Assembly (NCBI GenBank): GCA_963737445.1
Contig: CAVTSO010000006.1
Coordinates: 62,001 to 126,000 of the forward strand
Origin: JAICYJ01 sp963737445
Lineage (GTDB): Bacteria; Actinomycetota; Thermoleophilia; Gaiellales; JAICJC01
Length of the DNA: 64,000 bases
Reading direction: 5' to 3'
Below are positions 1-8,387 of this stretch, piece by piece. Position numbers and translations under genes: made by a program. Every line of letters starts with the position of its first letter. Within the stretch, counting starts at the first letter, position 1. The notes under the pieces were generated by a model that was given only the letters and a program-made list of their open reading frames with translations, searched no databases and was not told the origin of the DNA.

Positions 1-301
1 GCACCTGTTCTCGCGCACCGAGGCGCTGGCGTTCCACTTCGGGCGCGCGCTGGCGACGGCCGACGAGGTGGTGGTGACCGAGATCTACCCAGCCCGAGAG
101 GATCCGCTGGAGGGCGTCACCGCCAAGCTGGTGGTGGACGCGGTCAGCGAGGCGCGGCCGGGCATGCCGCTCGCCTACGAGCCCACCCTGGACGCCGGCG
201 CGCGCTACCTGCGCAGCCGCATCCGCCGCGGCGACATGGTGGTGACGATGGGCGCGGGCGATGTGCGGCGGGTGGGGGACATGCTGCTGGAGCAGGTGTG
301 A
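1..301 (+). CDS. murC: UDP-N-acetylmuramate--L-alanine ligase, C-terminal end (partial)
   Basis: Only the last ~99 codons are in the window; the gene enters from the left edge in the frame that starts at base 2. MurC adds L-alanine to UDP-MurNAc in the cytoplasmic phase of peptidoglycan synthesis. The visible part is the C-terminal Mur ligase domain, with family-typical runs VVVTEIYPAREDP, GVTAKLVVDA and the near-terminal VVTMGAGDV. The stop codon overlaps the GTG start of murB by four bases (GTGA), so the two are translationally coupled in a mur/fts cluster. Identification rests on these motifs and on the neighbours murB, ftsQ and ftsZ. Confidence 0.93.
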   Translation, partial: HLFSRTEALAFHFGRALATADEVVVTEIYPAREDPLEGVTAKLVVDAVSEARPGMPLAYEPTLDAGARYLRSRIRRGDMVVTMGAGDVRRVGDMLLEQV

Positions 302-1191
302 CGGAGGCGCCGCCGTTCGTCGAGCGCGACGTCCCGATCGCGCGGCTGACGACGGTGGGCACGGGCGGGCCGGCGGCCTACTTCGCGCGGCCGGAGACGG
401 CCGGCCAGCTGCGCGACCTGCTGCGCTGGCGGCTGGCCGAAGGCGTCGAGATGGCGGTGATCGGCCTGGGCTCGAACCTGCTGGCGGCCGACTCCGGCTT
501 CGACGGGCTGGTGGTGCGGCTGGCCGGCGAGCTGGCCGCGATCGACCGCGAAGGCGACGCGATCGCGTGTGGCGGCGGTGCGTCGCTGGCTGCGGTGGTC
601 AGGCGGGCGACGGAGTGGGGGCTGTCGGGCGTCGAGTTCGGCTGCGCGATCCCGGGCACGATCGGTGGCGCGGTGCGTATGAACGCCGGCGCCTACGGGG
701 GAGAGATGCGCGACGTGCTGTCCGAGGCGCTGGTGTTGGCGGGCGACGGCGAGCGCAGCGGCGGTGCAGACGACCTGGCGATGCGCTACCGGGGGTCGAA
801 CGTGACGGCCGGGGAGGTGGTGGCGGCCGCGCGGCTGTCGCTGACGGCGGGGGACAGCGCCGGGATCGCGGCCACCGTGCGCGAGATGCAGCGGCGGCGC
901 AAGGAGGCGCAGCCCTCGGGCGTGCGCACGTTCGGAAGCGTCTGGAAGAACCCGTCCGACCAGCTGGGGGCCGGGCAGCTGCTGGAGCGCTGCGGCCTCA
1001 AGGGCTACCGGATCGGAGGTGCCCGCATCTCGCCCGTGCACGCGAACTTCGTCGAGAACGTGGACGGCGAGGCGACATCGGCCGACGTGATCGCGTTGAT
1101 GGCCGAGGCGCGGCGCCGGGCGCGCAAGGAGGGCGTCGAGCTGGAGCACGAGGTGCAGATGCTGGGGTCGATCGCCCTGCCCGAGGACTGA
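298..1191 (+). CDS. murB: UDP-N-acetylenolpyruvoylglucosamine reductase
   Basis: A 297-residue FAD/NADPH enzyme that reduces UDP-GlcNAc-enolpyruvate to UDP-MurNAc. The N-terminal FAD-binding half shows LTTVGTGGPA, GLGSNLL and GCAIPGTIGGAV; the C-terminal half shows the catalytic serine region FGSVWKNPSD and the block GYRIGGARISPVHANFV. The length suits the shorter type II MurB. The GTG start overlaps the murC stop by four bases. The next gene (1192-1521) lies on the other strand and ends one base after the murB stop, so the plus-strand run is interrupted here before ftsQ. Confidence 0.95.
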   Translation: MTEAPPFVERDVPIARLTTVGTGGPAAYFARPETAGQLRDLLRWRLAEGVEMAVIGLGSNLLAADSGFDGLVVRLAGELAAIDREGDAIACGGGASLAAVVRRATEWGLSGVEFGCAIPGTIGGAVRMNAGAYGGEMRDVLSEALVLAGDGERSGGADDLAMRYRGSNVTAGEVVAAARLSLTAGDSAGIAATVREMQRRRKEAQPSGVRTFGSVWKNPSDQLGAGQLLERCGLKGYRIGGARISPVHANFVENVDGEATSADVIALMAEARRRARKEGVELEHEVQMLGSIALPED

Positions 1192-1521
1192 TCAGGGCAC
1201 GCGGATGTCGCGAGCCTCGCTCGCGCTGCGGCGCTCCTGCTCGGTCAGCTCGGTGGTCTTCACAGGGGTCACGACCGACCAGTGATGGCCGACCGGGCAC
1301 CGCTGAAGTCGCCACCAGCCGAACCGCACCGACTTCAGCGAGCCGCCGGGGATCCAGATCGTGGTGAAGAGGTGGCCCCGCCTGCAGCGCACGACCACGT
1401 TCCCACCCAGCCGGCCGGACCGGATCCGAAGCGCAGCAGCCTCCAGCAGGACGACGCTCGCGGCGAAGATCGCCTTCCGCCGAAACCGGCCGCGACGTTT
1501 GCTGTCGTGACGCCTGCCCAT
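1192..1521 (-). CDS. Conserved small basic protein of unknown function
   Basis: A 109-residue protein starting MGRRHDSKRRGRFRRKAIF. A very basic N-terminus leads into a hydrophobic stretch (about residues 15-30), then a compact domain with VVVRCRRGHLFTTIWIPGG and GWWRLQRCPVGHHW; the cysteine/histidine spacing (CRRGH, CPVGHH) could bind a metal but this is only a guess. I recognise the pattern as a conserved hypothetical of actinobacteria with no assigned function. Although longer upstream starts are open, the ATG at 1521 is chosen because the conserved block begins there. It is convergent with murB and lies inside the mur/fts cluster, an unusual position. Confidence 0.7.
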   Translation of the reverse strand: MGRRHDSKRRGRFRRKAIFAASVVLLEAAALRIRSGRLGGNVVVRCRRGHLFTTIWIPGGSLKSVRFGWWRLQRCPVGHHWSVVTPVKTTELTEQERRSASEARDIRVP

Positions 1522-1563
1522 CACGCAAATCGTACCCCTGCCCGGCCGGCCCGCCGTCAGCGC

Positions 1564-1569
1564 TACGAT
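1564..1569 (+). promoter_or_regulatory. -10 box TACGAT, leaderless-type
   Basis: TACGAT ends 6 bases before the ATG at 1576. No ribosome-binding site is present, so the transcript probably begins at or next to the start codon. Confidence 0.5.
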
Positions 1570-1575
1570 TGGCAC

Positions 1576-1836
1576 ATGAATCCGGTTGCCGCACTCACGC
1601 GAAAGGGCGCGACGCCTGGTCAGGCCGCGACGGTCGTCTACGGGCTGCCGCTGCTGATCCTGGCGACGCTCGGGCTGCTGCTCCTCGACCGGCAGCCCGG
1701 AGAGGCGGCCCTGGTCGTGATCGCGGTCAGCGCTCCGCGTGCGCTGCTGTGCCTGGCGGCGCGCTGGGGAGAGCCCGGCGAGGGCCCGCTGATCCCGGAG
1801 CTGCCCGAGTGGCGCGCCGTCCACTTCAACCGCTGA
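1576..1836 (+). CDS. Small membrane protein of unknown function
   Basis: An 86-residue protein. After a short N-terminal segment there is a strong hydrophobic helix (about residues 20-38, VVYGLPLLILATLGLLLL) and a second weaker one (about 44-62), followed by an acidic tail ending WRAVHFNR. Two membrane passes are predicted by eye. Start chosen at ATG 1576 because a TACGAT box lies exactly 6 bases upstream; a longer open frame to 1282 has no support. It stands between the minus-strand gene at 1192-1521 and ftsQ. No family recognised. Confidence 0.55.
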   Translation: MNPVAALTRKGATPGQAATVVYGLPLLILATLGLLLLDRQPGEAALVVIAVSAPRALLCLAARWGEPGEGPLIPELPEWRAVHFNR

Positions 1837-1885
1837 TTCACGGCTAGGGGCCGCCGGCAGGTTTCCCTCGGCCGCCGCCGAAAAG

Positions 1886-2704
1886 GTGGCCGTGCAGCTC
1901 GTCTCGGGCATAGATGATGCACTCCTGATTCGCCGACGCGAGCTCGTCCGCGCGCAGGGGCGACGCAGGCTGATCGTGCTGCTCGTGGTGCTGGGCACGC
2001 TGGTCGCCCTAGCCGGGTACAGGCTGATCGCGATGTCCTCCGCCTTCGCCGTCGACAGCGTTCGTGTGACCGGCGCGCCGCCGGCGCTCGAGCGCAAGAT
2101 CCACGCGGCCGTCGAGCAGGAGGCACAGGGCCGCAACCTGCTCTCGGTCGACCGCGGGGCGATCGCGGGATCGCTCAGCGACATGCCCTACATCCGCGCG
2201 GTGTCGGTTGATCGAGCGTTCCCGCACACTCTGGCCGTCACCGTCCGCGTCGAGCACCCGTCGATGGTCGTCACCGTTGGCAAGTCGGACTACCTGGTCT
2301 CGCCCGACGGCCGCGTGCTGGAGGTGCGCTCGAAGGCGCCGGCCGGCCTGCCCGCGGTGTCCCTGCCCGCCGGCACCACGTTGCTCGTCGGCAGCACCAC
2401 CGGCGACGCCAACGTCCGCGCCGCGCTGTCGGTGCTGTCCCATACCCCCGCCGGATTCCGGGGCCGCGTCGGTCGCATCACGAAGCTCACGGCCGACTCG
2501 GGGACGGTGTCCGCGCTGGTCGGCACCCACATCACCCTGCGCCTGGGGACGCCCGACGACCTGGCCCTGAAGCTGGCCGTCGTGCAGCGGGTGATGCGCC
2601 GGATCACCGGGCAGCAGCGCCACGACCTTTCCTACATCGACGTGTCCGCGCCGGGCCGCCCCGCCTACGGCCTACGATCTACCTTACCCTCAAGTTCAGG
2701 GTGA
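1886..2704 (+). CDS. ftsQ: Cell division protein FtsQ (POTRA domain)
   Basis: A 272-residue bitopic membrane protein: cytoplasmic basic segment to about residue 27, one transmembrane helix (about 28-50, LIVLLVVLGTLVALAGYRLI), then an extracytoplasmic POTRA domain beginning FAVDSVRVTGAPP and containing GRNLLSVDRG and MPYIRAVSVDRAFPHTL, then the beta region. FtsQ recruits FtsB/FtsL to the divisome. GTG at 1886 is taken as the start, with a second GTG six bases later possible. It precedes ftsZ; ftsA is absent between them, as in actinobacteria. No ddl gene lies between murB and ftsQ. Confidence 0.9.
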   Translation: MAVQLVSGIDDALLIRRRELVRAQGRRRLIVLLVVLGTLVALAGYRLIAMSSAFAVDSVRVTGAPPALERKIHAAVEQEAQGRNLLSVDRGAIAGSLSDMPYIRAVSVDRAFPHTLAVTVRVEHPSMVVTVGKSDYLVSPDGRVLEVRSKAPAGLPAVSLPAGTTLLVGSTTGDANVRAALSVLSHTPAGFRGRVGRITKLTADSGTVSALVGTHITLRLGTPDDLALKLAVVQRVMRRITGQQRHDLSYIDVSAPGRPAYGLRSTLPSSSG

Positions 2705-2727
2705 GACTTCACTCCTTCAGGTTCGGC

Positions 2728-2756
2728 TTGACACCGAGGGTTGGGCGAGGTACCCT
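2728..2756 (+). promoter_or_regulatory. Sigma-70-type promoter of ftsZ
   Basis: TTGACA (2728-2733) and TACCCT (2751-2756) are separated by exactly 17 bases, the best -35/-10 pair seen in the window. Transcription should start near 2763 and give ftsZ a leader of about 120 bases. Confidence 0.75.
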
Positions 2757-2763
2757 GGCGACC

Positions 2764-2850
2764 GTGCCCCCTGTAGGCCGAGTGGATTTCGGCTCGTCAG
2801 GCGGGCTCAACGTCTTTTTGGAGCACTCTCAGGCTGACCGTGAGATGTAG
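2764..2850 (+). CDS. Possible 28-residue leader ORF upstream of ftsZ
   Basis: GTG at 2764 lies 7 bases after the TACCCT box, i.e. at the predicted transcription start, and opens a 28-codon frame ending TAG at 2848-2850, 35 bases before ftsZ. It begins MPPVGRVDFGSSGG and ends HSQADREM. If real it is a leaderless peptide whose translation could influence ftsZ. A frame this short is expected by chance in GC-rich DNA, so support comes only from the coincidence of the start with the promoter. Confidence 0.25.
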   Translation: MPPVGRVDFGSSGGLNVFLEHSQADREM

Positions 2851-2885
2851 CCGGCAGCAGGGGCCGCGACGGAGGTAAGGCAATC

Positions 2886-3965
2886 ATGAGGGATCAGAGC
2901 GGGAACTACCTGGCCGTTATCAAGGTCGTGGGCGTTGGCGGTGGTGGCACCAATGCCGTCAACCGCATGGTCGACGCCGGTCTCCGCGGCGTCGAGTTCA
3001 TCGCCGTCAACACCGACGCGCAGGCGCTCCTGATGTGCGATGCCGACGTCAAGATCCACATCGGCTCGAAGATCACGCGCGGCCTCGGCGCCGGCGCCGA
3101 CCCGTCGATCGGCCGCGAGGCCGCGATGGAGAGCCGCGACGAGCTGAAGGAGGCGCTGAAGGGTGCCGACATGGTGTTCGTCACCGCTGGCAAGGGCGGC
3201 GGCACCGGCACCGGCGCGGCTCCCATCATCGCCGAGATCGCACGCGAGCTGGGCGCCCTCACGGTGGGTGTGGTGACGCGGCCGTTCACGTTCGAGGGAC
3301 AGAAGCGCGGCGACCAGGCAGAGCAGGGCATCCGCGCGCTGCGCGAGAAGGTCGACACGCTGATCATCATCCCCAACGACCGCCTGCTGCAGGTGGTCGA
3401 GAAGCGCACGTCGATCGTCGACGCCTTCCGCATCGCCGACGACGTGCTGCGGCAGGGCGTGCAGGGCATCACCGATCTGATCACTGTGCCCGGCCTGATC
3501 AACCTCGACTTCGCCGACGTGCGCACGATCATGCGCGAGGCCGGGTCGGCGCTGATGGGCATCGGTCTGGCCAGCGGCGAGAACCGCGCGGGCGAGGCCG
3601 CTCGCGCAGCCATCTCGTCGCCGCTGCTGGAGGCTTCGGTCGAGGGTGCCACCGGCATCCTGCTGAACATCACGGGCGGCGCCGACCTGGGGCTGTTCGA
3701 GGTGAACGAGGCGGCCGAGATCATCGGCAGCGCCTCCGACGCCGACGCGAACATCATCTTCGGCGCCGTGATCGACGAGGCGATGGGCGACCAGGTGCGG
3801 GTGACCGTGATCGCGACCGGCTTCGACCGCGGCTCGCGGGCGCGCCCGGCGGCCGCCTTTGCGACCGGCACCAGCGACCGTTCCAAGATCGAGGAGACCG
3901 ACGCGGGCGACTTCGAGGTGCCGCGAGAGGCGCTCGAGATCCCCAGCTTCCTGCGCGACCAGTAG
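2886..3965 (+). CDS. ftsZ: Cell division GTPase FtsZ
   Basis: A 359-residue tubulin homologue that polymerises at midcell to form the Z ring. The GTP-binding GGGTGTG motif is at about residues 104-110, an N-terminal glycine-rich block GVGGGGTNAVNRM at 16-28, and the T7 loop region NLDFADVRTIM in the middle. The C-terminal linker is short and ends in the conserved core peptide IPSFLR used to bind membrane tethers such as SepF. A good Shine-Dalgarno GGAGGT (2871-2876) precedes the ATG. Expressed from its own promoter at 2728-2756; a GC hairpin follows the stop. Confidence 0.97.
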   Translation: MRDQSGNYLAVIKVVGVGGGGTNAVNRMVDAGLRGVEFIAVNTDAQALLMCDADVKIHIGSKITRGLGAGADPSIGREAAMESRDELKEALKGADMVFVTAGKGGGTGTGAAPIIAEIARELGALTVGVVTRPFTFEGQKRGDQAEQGIRALREKVDTLIIIPNDRLLQVVEKRTSIVDAFRIADDVLRQGVQGITDLITVPGLINLDFADVRTIMREAGSALMGIGLASGENRAGEAARAAISSPLLEASVEGATGILLNITGGADLGLFEVNEAAEIIGSASDADANIIFGAVIDEAMGDQVRVTVIATGFDRGSRARPAAAFATGTSDRSKIEETDAGDFEVPREALEIPSFLRDQ

Positions 3966-3989
3966 CCGCCCGAGTGGGAGCCGGCAGTC

Positions 3990-4009
3990 CCGGCGGCGGG
4001 AGCCGCCGG
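3990..4009 (+). terminator. Hairpin terminator after ftsZ
   Basis: An 8-bp perfect stem CCGGCGGC/GCCGCCGG with loop GGGA begins 25 bases after the ftsZ stop. There is no U-tract, as is common for actinobacterial terminators. Confidence 0.6.
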
Positions 4010-4109
4010 AGCGCCTGCAACCATCCAGTCGCACATCGATCGTAGCCCCTCCATGGCCGTCCTGAAACCCGAGTGTGGCCGGCATCCCCGCGGCGGCTGC
4101 CGGTCAGGG

Positions 4110-4115
4110 TAGACT
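4110..4115 (+). promoter_or_regulatory. -10 box TAGACT of the gcv operon
   Basis: TAGACT ends 11 bases before the gcvT ATG, leaving an untranslated leader of only a few bases and no room for a glycine riboswitch. Confidence 0.5.
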
Positions 4116-4126
4116 GCCTGCCCGCA

Positions 4127-5194
4127 ATGCCTGAGGAGACCGCGCTGCGCCGGACGCCGCTGTTTGACCGCCATGTCGAGGCGGGTGCGCGGATCGTTCC
4201 GTTTGCCGGCTGGGAGATGCCGGTGCAGTACGAGGGCATCATCCCGGAGCACCTGGCGGTGCGCACCGCGGCCGGCGTGTTCGACGTGTCGCACATGGGC
4301 CAGCTGGCGCTGCGCGGGGCCGGTGCACTGGCCTTCGCCCAGCGGATGCTGTCCAACGACCTCGACCGGATCGGCGCCGGCCATGCGCAGTACACGCTGC
4401 TGCTGGACGAGCGCGGCTGCCCGATCGACGACTTGATCGCCTACCGGTTCGCCGACGACCACCTGCTGCTGGTGGTGAACGCCTCCCGCGTCGACGACGA
4501 CCGCGACTGGTTGGAGCGGCATCTCGGCGACGACGTCGCGCTGGATGACCGCTCGTCGCAGACGGCGATGCTGGCCCTGCAGGGACCGACGGCACTGGGA
4601 CTGATCGAGCTGCCGCAGCTGGTGCCCTTCGGCTTCGCCGACGCGCAGGTCTGCGGGGTGCCCGCCCTCGTTGCCCGCACGGGATACACGGGTGAGCGCG
4701 GGGTCGAACTGATGTGCGCGATGGAGCGGGCGGGTGAGCTGTGGGATGCGATCATTGCGGCCGGCGCCGTGCCCTGCGGGCTGGGCGCCCGCGACACGCT
4801 GCGGCTCGAAGTCTGCTATCCGCTCTACGGCAACGACCTGTCGCTGGACCGCACCGCGCTTGAGTCCGGCCTGGGCTGGGTGTGCGCGCTCGATGCCAAG
4901 GACTTCATGGGCGCCGACGCGCTGCGCGAGCAGAAGCGGTCGGGCGTGCCGCAGAAGCTGGTGGCGTTCACCATGAGCGAACGCGGCATCCCCCGCCAGG
5001 GAATGCCGATCCTGCCCGAGGGTGTTGTCACCAGCGGCACCATGTCGCCGTCGCTGAACATCGGCATCGGCATGGGCTACGTGCCGTCCGCCGCCGGCAA
5101 CCCCGGCACACCGATCGAGATCGACGTCCGCGGCCGCACCCTGGCCGCGGCGATATCCCGCAAACCGCTGTATGTCAAGGAGACGAGCACATGA
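4127..5194 (+). CDS. gcvT: Glycine cleavage system T protein (aminomethyltransferase)
   Basis: A 355-residue protein that takes the aminomethyl group from lipoyl-GcvH, releases ammonia and makes 5,10-methylene-THF. The N-terminus RTPLFDRHVEAGARIVPFAGWEMPVQY is split around the family hallmark FAGWEMP; further blocks are FDVSHMGQ, LALQGP, RTGYTGERGVE and LGARDTLRLE. ATG 4127 is preferred over the upstream GTG at 4073 because of the TAGACT box. It is the first gene of a four-gene operon and overlaps gcvH by four bases (ATGA). Confidence 0.95.
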   Translation: MPEETALRRTPLFDRHVEAGARIVPFAGWEMPVQYEGIIPEHLAVRTAAGVFDVSHMGQLALRGAGALAFAQRMLSNDLDRIGAGHAQYTLLLDERGCPIDDLIAYRFADDHLLLVVNASRVDDDRDWLERHLGDDVALDDRSSQTAMLALQGPTALGLIELPQLVPFGFADAQVCGVPALVARTGYTGERGVELMCAMERAGELWDAIIAAGAVPCGLGARDTLRLEVCYPLYGNDLSLDRTALESGLGWVCALDAKDFMGADALREQKRSGVPQKLVAFTMSERGIPRQGMPILPEGVVTSGTMSPSLNIGIGMGYVPSAAGNPGTPIEIDVRGRTLAAAISRKPLYVKETST

Positions 5195-5583
5195 GCGAGG
5201 CCAGCTACCCCGACGGTCTCTACTACAACGAGGAGCACGACTGGGCGCGGGTGGACGGCGACGTTGCCATCTTCGGCATCACCTGGTACGCGCAGGACAG
5301 CCTGGGCGAGGTCGTGTACTTCGCCCCGTCGGAGGTCGGTACCGCGATCGAGCGTGGCGGCGAGTACGGGGAGCTGGAGTCGACCAAGGCCGTGTCACAG
5401 CTGATCGCGCCGCTGTCGGGTGAGGTGACCGAGACCAACGACGCGCTCGACGGCAGCGAGAACACCGTCAACGACGACCCCTACGGCGAGGGCTGGCTGG
5501 TGAAGGTGCGGATGTCGGATCCCTCCGAGCTGGACTCGCTGATGGACGCCGCCGCCTACTCGAGCTACGTCGGCTCGCTGTGA
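5191..5583 (+). CDS. gcvH: Glycine cleavage system H protein (lipoyl carrier)
   Basis: A 130-residue lipoyl-domain protein that shuttles the aminomethyl intermediate between P and T proteins. The lipoylated lysine is K66 in GELESTKAVSQL; other family blocks are EEHDWARVDGD, FGIT and NDDPYGEGWLVKV. The start overlaps the gcvT stop and its own stop overlaps the gcvPA start, each by four bases. Confidence 0.95.
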   Translation: MSEASYPDGLYYNEEHDWARVDGDVAIFGITWYAQDSLGEVVYFAPSEVGTAIERGGEYGELESTKAVSQLIAPLSGEVTETNDALDGSENTVNDDPYGEGWLVKVRMSDPSELDSLMDAAAYSSYVGSL

Positions 5584-6920
5584 GCTTCACGTCGCTGACC
5601 GATGCCGACCGCGCGGCCATGCTGGCCGCGATCGGCATCGACTCGATCGACGAGCTGTTCGCCGAGATCCCCGAGGCGGTGCGCCTGGGCCGGCCGCTGG
5701 CCATCGGCCCGGCGCTGTCGGAGGCCGAGCTGTCCGCGCACATGGGCGAGCTGGCCGCGCGCAACGTCGACGTCGGCCGCGAGCTGTCCTTGCTCGGGGC
5801 CGGCATGTACGACCACTACGTCCCAGCCGTGGTCGACATGATGATGCAGCGCGGCGAGTTCCTGACCGCGTACACGCCCTACCAGCCGGAGATGAGCCAG
5901 GGGGTGCTGCAGGCGATCTTCGAGTACCAGACCGCGATCTGCGAGCTGACCGGCATGGACGTCTCGAACGCCTCCGGCTACGACGGGACCACCGTCGCGG
6001 CCGACGCCTGCTACGTCGCCAAGCTGGCCACCGGCCGCACCAAGGTGGTCGTCGCCGAGACGTTGAACCCGCAGGCGCGCCAGGTGGTGCGCACCTTCGC
6101 GCCGGGCTTCGGCATGGAGGTGGTCGAGATGCCGCACACCGATGGCGCCACCGACCCCGACCAGCTGGCCGCCGCGGCCGAAGGCGCCGCCCTGGTCATC
6201 TTCCAGCAGCCCAACTTCCTGGGAGTGCTCGAGGACGCGCCTGCGCTGGCGGCCGCGGCCGACTCCGTTGGTGCGCTGCCGGTCGCGCACGTCGACCCGA
6301 TGTCGCTGGGCGTCCTGGAGGCCCCGGGCCGCTACGGATGCGCGCTGGCGATCGGCGAGGGACAGCCGGCCGGCAACTACCTGTCCTACGGCGGCCCCCA
6401 GTACGGCTTCCTGGCCGCCCGGCAGGACTACGCCCGGCAGCTGCCCGGCCGCATCGTGGGCGAGACGGTCGACCTCGAGAACCGCCGCGGCTTCGTGCTG
6501 ACGCTGCAGACGCGCGAGCAGCACATCCGCCGCGAGAAGGCCACGTCGAACATCACCTCGAACCAGACGCTGCTGGCGCTGGGCGGCCTGGTGTACCTGT
6601 CGTGGCTCGGCCCGGCGGGGCTGCGCGAGGTGGGCGAGCGCTCCCACGCGCTGGCCGAGCACGCCAAACGGCGGCTGGGCCTGCCGCCGGCGTTCGACCG
6701 GCCCACCCTGCGCGAGTTCGTCGTGCGCACCGGGCGGCCGGCCCGCGAGGTGATCGCCGAGTGCAAGCGACGCGGCGTGCACCCCGGCTACGCGATCGGG
6801 AGGGACTACGCCGGGCTGGACGACGCGCTGATGATGGCCTTCACGGAGCGGCGCACGCCCGACGAGATCGAGCGGCTGGCCGAGGCGCTGGCGGCGGTGG
6901 GCGTTGAGGTGGCGGCGTGA
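5580..6920 (+). CDS. gcvPA: Glycine dehydrogenase (decarboxylating) subunit 1
   Basis: A 446-residue N-terminal half of the glycine decarboxylase P protein, which here is split into two genes as in many thermophiles and Firmicutes instead of the single ~950-residue chain. Recognisable blocks: TPYQPEMSQGVLQAIFEYQT, MDVSNASGYDG, GEGQPAGNYLSYGGP, and TREQHIRREKATSNI. It works as an (alpha-beta)2 enzyme with GcvPB. GTG start at 5580 overlaps gcvH; the stop overlaps gcvPB. Confidence 0.94.
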   Translation: MSFTSLTDADRAAMLAAIGIDSIDELFAEIPEAVRLGRPLAIGPALSEAELSAHMGELAARNVDVGRELSLLGAGMYDHYVPAVVDMMMQRGEFLTAYTPYQPEMSQGVLQAIFEYQTAICELTGMDVSNASGYDGTTVAADACYVAKLATGRTKVVVAETLNPQARQVVRTFAPGFGMEVVEMPHTDGATDPDQLAAAAEGAALVIFQQPNFLGVLEDAPALAAAADSVGALPVAHVDPMSLGVLEAPGRYGCALAIGEGQPAGNYLSYGGPQYGFLAARQDYARQLPGRIVGETVDLENRRGFVLTLQTREQHIRREKATSNITSNQTLLALGGLVYLSWLGPAGLREVGERSHALAEHAKRRLGLPPAFDRPTLREFVVRTGRPAREVIAECKRRGVHPGYAIGRDYAGLDDALMMAFTERRTPDEIERLAEALAAVGVEVAA

Positions 6921-8359
6921 AGCTGATCTACGAGCGATCGCAGGCCGGCCGTCGCGCCTCGTCGGTGCCCGACCCGGGGCTGGAGCGGGGCGCGGCCATC
7001 CCCGAGCACCTGCAGCGCTCCCAGCCGCCGCGGCTGCCGGAGCTGGCCGAGCCGGAGCTGGTGCGGCACTTCACCGAGCTCAGCACCCGCAACTTCGGCA
7101 TCGACACCGGCTTCTACCCGCTCGGCTCGTGCACGATGAAGTACAACCCGCGCGTCAACGAACGGCTGGTCGGCCTGCCCGGGTTCCGCGACCTGCACCC
7201 CCATCAGGACGATGAGGATGCGCAGGGGGCGCTGGAGCTGATGTGGCGGCTGCAGGAGATCCTGGCGGAGGTGGTCGGGCTGCAGGCCGTGACGCTGCAG
7301 CCGGCCGCGGGGTCGCAGGGTGAGCTGACCGGGCTGACGCTGATCAGCGCGTACTTCAAGGACCGAGGCGAGCACGAGCAGCGGCGCGAGATCGTCATCC
7401 CCGACACCGCCCACGGCACCAATCCGGCCAGCGTCACCATGGCCGGCTACACGGTGCGCAAGGTGAACGTTGACGATCGTGGCAACATCGACGTCGACGA
7501 CCTGCGCGAGAAGGTGGGCACGCAGACGGCCGGGCTGATGCTGACCAACCCCTCGACGCTGGGACTGTTCGAGGAGCGGATCGAGGAGGTGGCGGCGATC
7601 TTCCACGACGCCGGCGCCCTGCTCTACTACGACGGCGCCAACCTGAACGCGGTCTGCGGCATCTCGCGCCCGGGCGACATGGGCTTCGACGTGCTGCACT
7701 TCAACCTGCACAAGACCTTCTCCCAGCCGCACGGCGGCGGCGGCCCCGGCGCGGGGTCGGTGGCGGTGCGCGACATCCTCGAGGCGTACCTGCCGACGCC
7801 GGTGGTGGTGCGCGACGGCGACGGGTTCCGGCTAGACCACGACCGGCCCAAGTCGATCGGCCGGGTGCGCGGGTTCGGCGGGCCGTTCGGGGTGTTCGTG
7901 CGCGCCTACGCGTTCATCCGCTCCTGGGGGCCGGGGCTGCGGGACATGTCCGAGATCGCCGTGCTGAACGCGAACTACATGCTGGCGCTGCTGAAGGACG
8001 ACTACGAGTTGCCCTACGACCGGCACTGCATGCACGAGTTCGTGCTGTCGGCGCGGGGCCTCAAGCGCGAGTACGGCGCGACCGCGCTGGACGTGGCCAA
8101 GCGGCTGATGGACTATGGGTTCCACCCGCCCACCGTCTACTTCCCGCTGGTCGTGCCGGAGGCGCTGATGATCGAGCCCACCGAGACCGAGGCGAAGGAG
8201 ACGCTGGACGCGTTCTGCCAGGCGATGCTGGCGATCGTGGCTGAGGCCGCGAGCGACCCCGACCTGCTCAAGTCGGCGCCGCACACGAGGCCGGTGGCGC
8301 GGCTGGACGAGGCCGGCGCGGCCAAGCGGATGGTCGTCCGGCACCGCTTTGACGACTGA
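6917..8359 (+). CDS. gcvPB: Glycine dehydrogenase (decarboxylating) subunit 2
   Basis: The 480-residue PLP-bearing half of the P protein. The PLP lysine is K266 in FNLHKTFSQPHGGGGPG; other blocks are NFGIDTGFYPLGSCTMKYNP, TLQPAAGSQGE, DTAHGTNPASV and EPTETE. It decarboxylates glycine and loads the aminomethyl group onto lipoyl-GcvH. GTG start overlaps the gcvPA stop by four bases. The operon ends here without an lpd gene, so dihydrolipoamide dehydrogenase must be supplied from elsewhere in the genome. Confidence 0.95.
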   Translation: MKLIYERSQAGRRASSVPDPGLERGAAIPEHLQRSQPPRLPELAEPELVRHFTELSTRNFGIDTGFYPLGSCTMKYNPRVNERLVGLPGFRDLHPHQDDEDAQGALELMWRLQEILAEVVGLQAVTLQPAAGSQGELTGLTLISAYFKDRGEHEQRREIVIPDTAHGTNPASVTMAGYTVRKVNVDDRGNIDVDDLREKVGTQTAGLMLTNPSTLGLFEERIEEVAAIFHDAGALLYYDGANLNAVCGISRPGDMGFDVLHFNLHKTFSQPHGGGGPGAGSVAVRDILEAYLPTPVVVRDGDGFRLDHDRPKSIGRVRGFGGPFGVFVRAYAFIRSWGPGLRDMSEIAVLNANYMLALLKDDYELPYDRHCMHEFVLSARGLKREYGATALDVAKRLMDYGFHPPTVYFPLVVPEALMIEPTETEAKETLDAFCQAMLAIVAEAASDPDLLKSAPHTRPVARLDEAGAAKRMVVRHRFDD

Positions 8360-8373
8360 TTTGAGCCGCCGCC

Positions 8374-8379
8374 TAGACT
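8374..8379 (+). promoter_or_regulatory. -10 box TAGACT, leaderless-type
   Basis: TAGACT ends 8 bases before the GTG at 8388; no Shine-Dalgarno sequence is present. Confidence 0.5.
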
Positions 8380-8387
8380 GATCGGCA

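Noticed and set aside
205..1149. Long open frame on the minus strand opposite murB
   Set aside because: Arg/His/Ala-rich translation without any family motif; it is the antisense shadow of murB in GC-rich DNA.
4060..4127. Glycine riboswitch before gcvT
   Set aside because: The TAGACT box leaves a leader of only a few bases, far too short for the aptamer.
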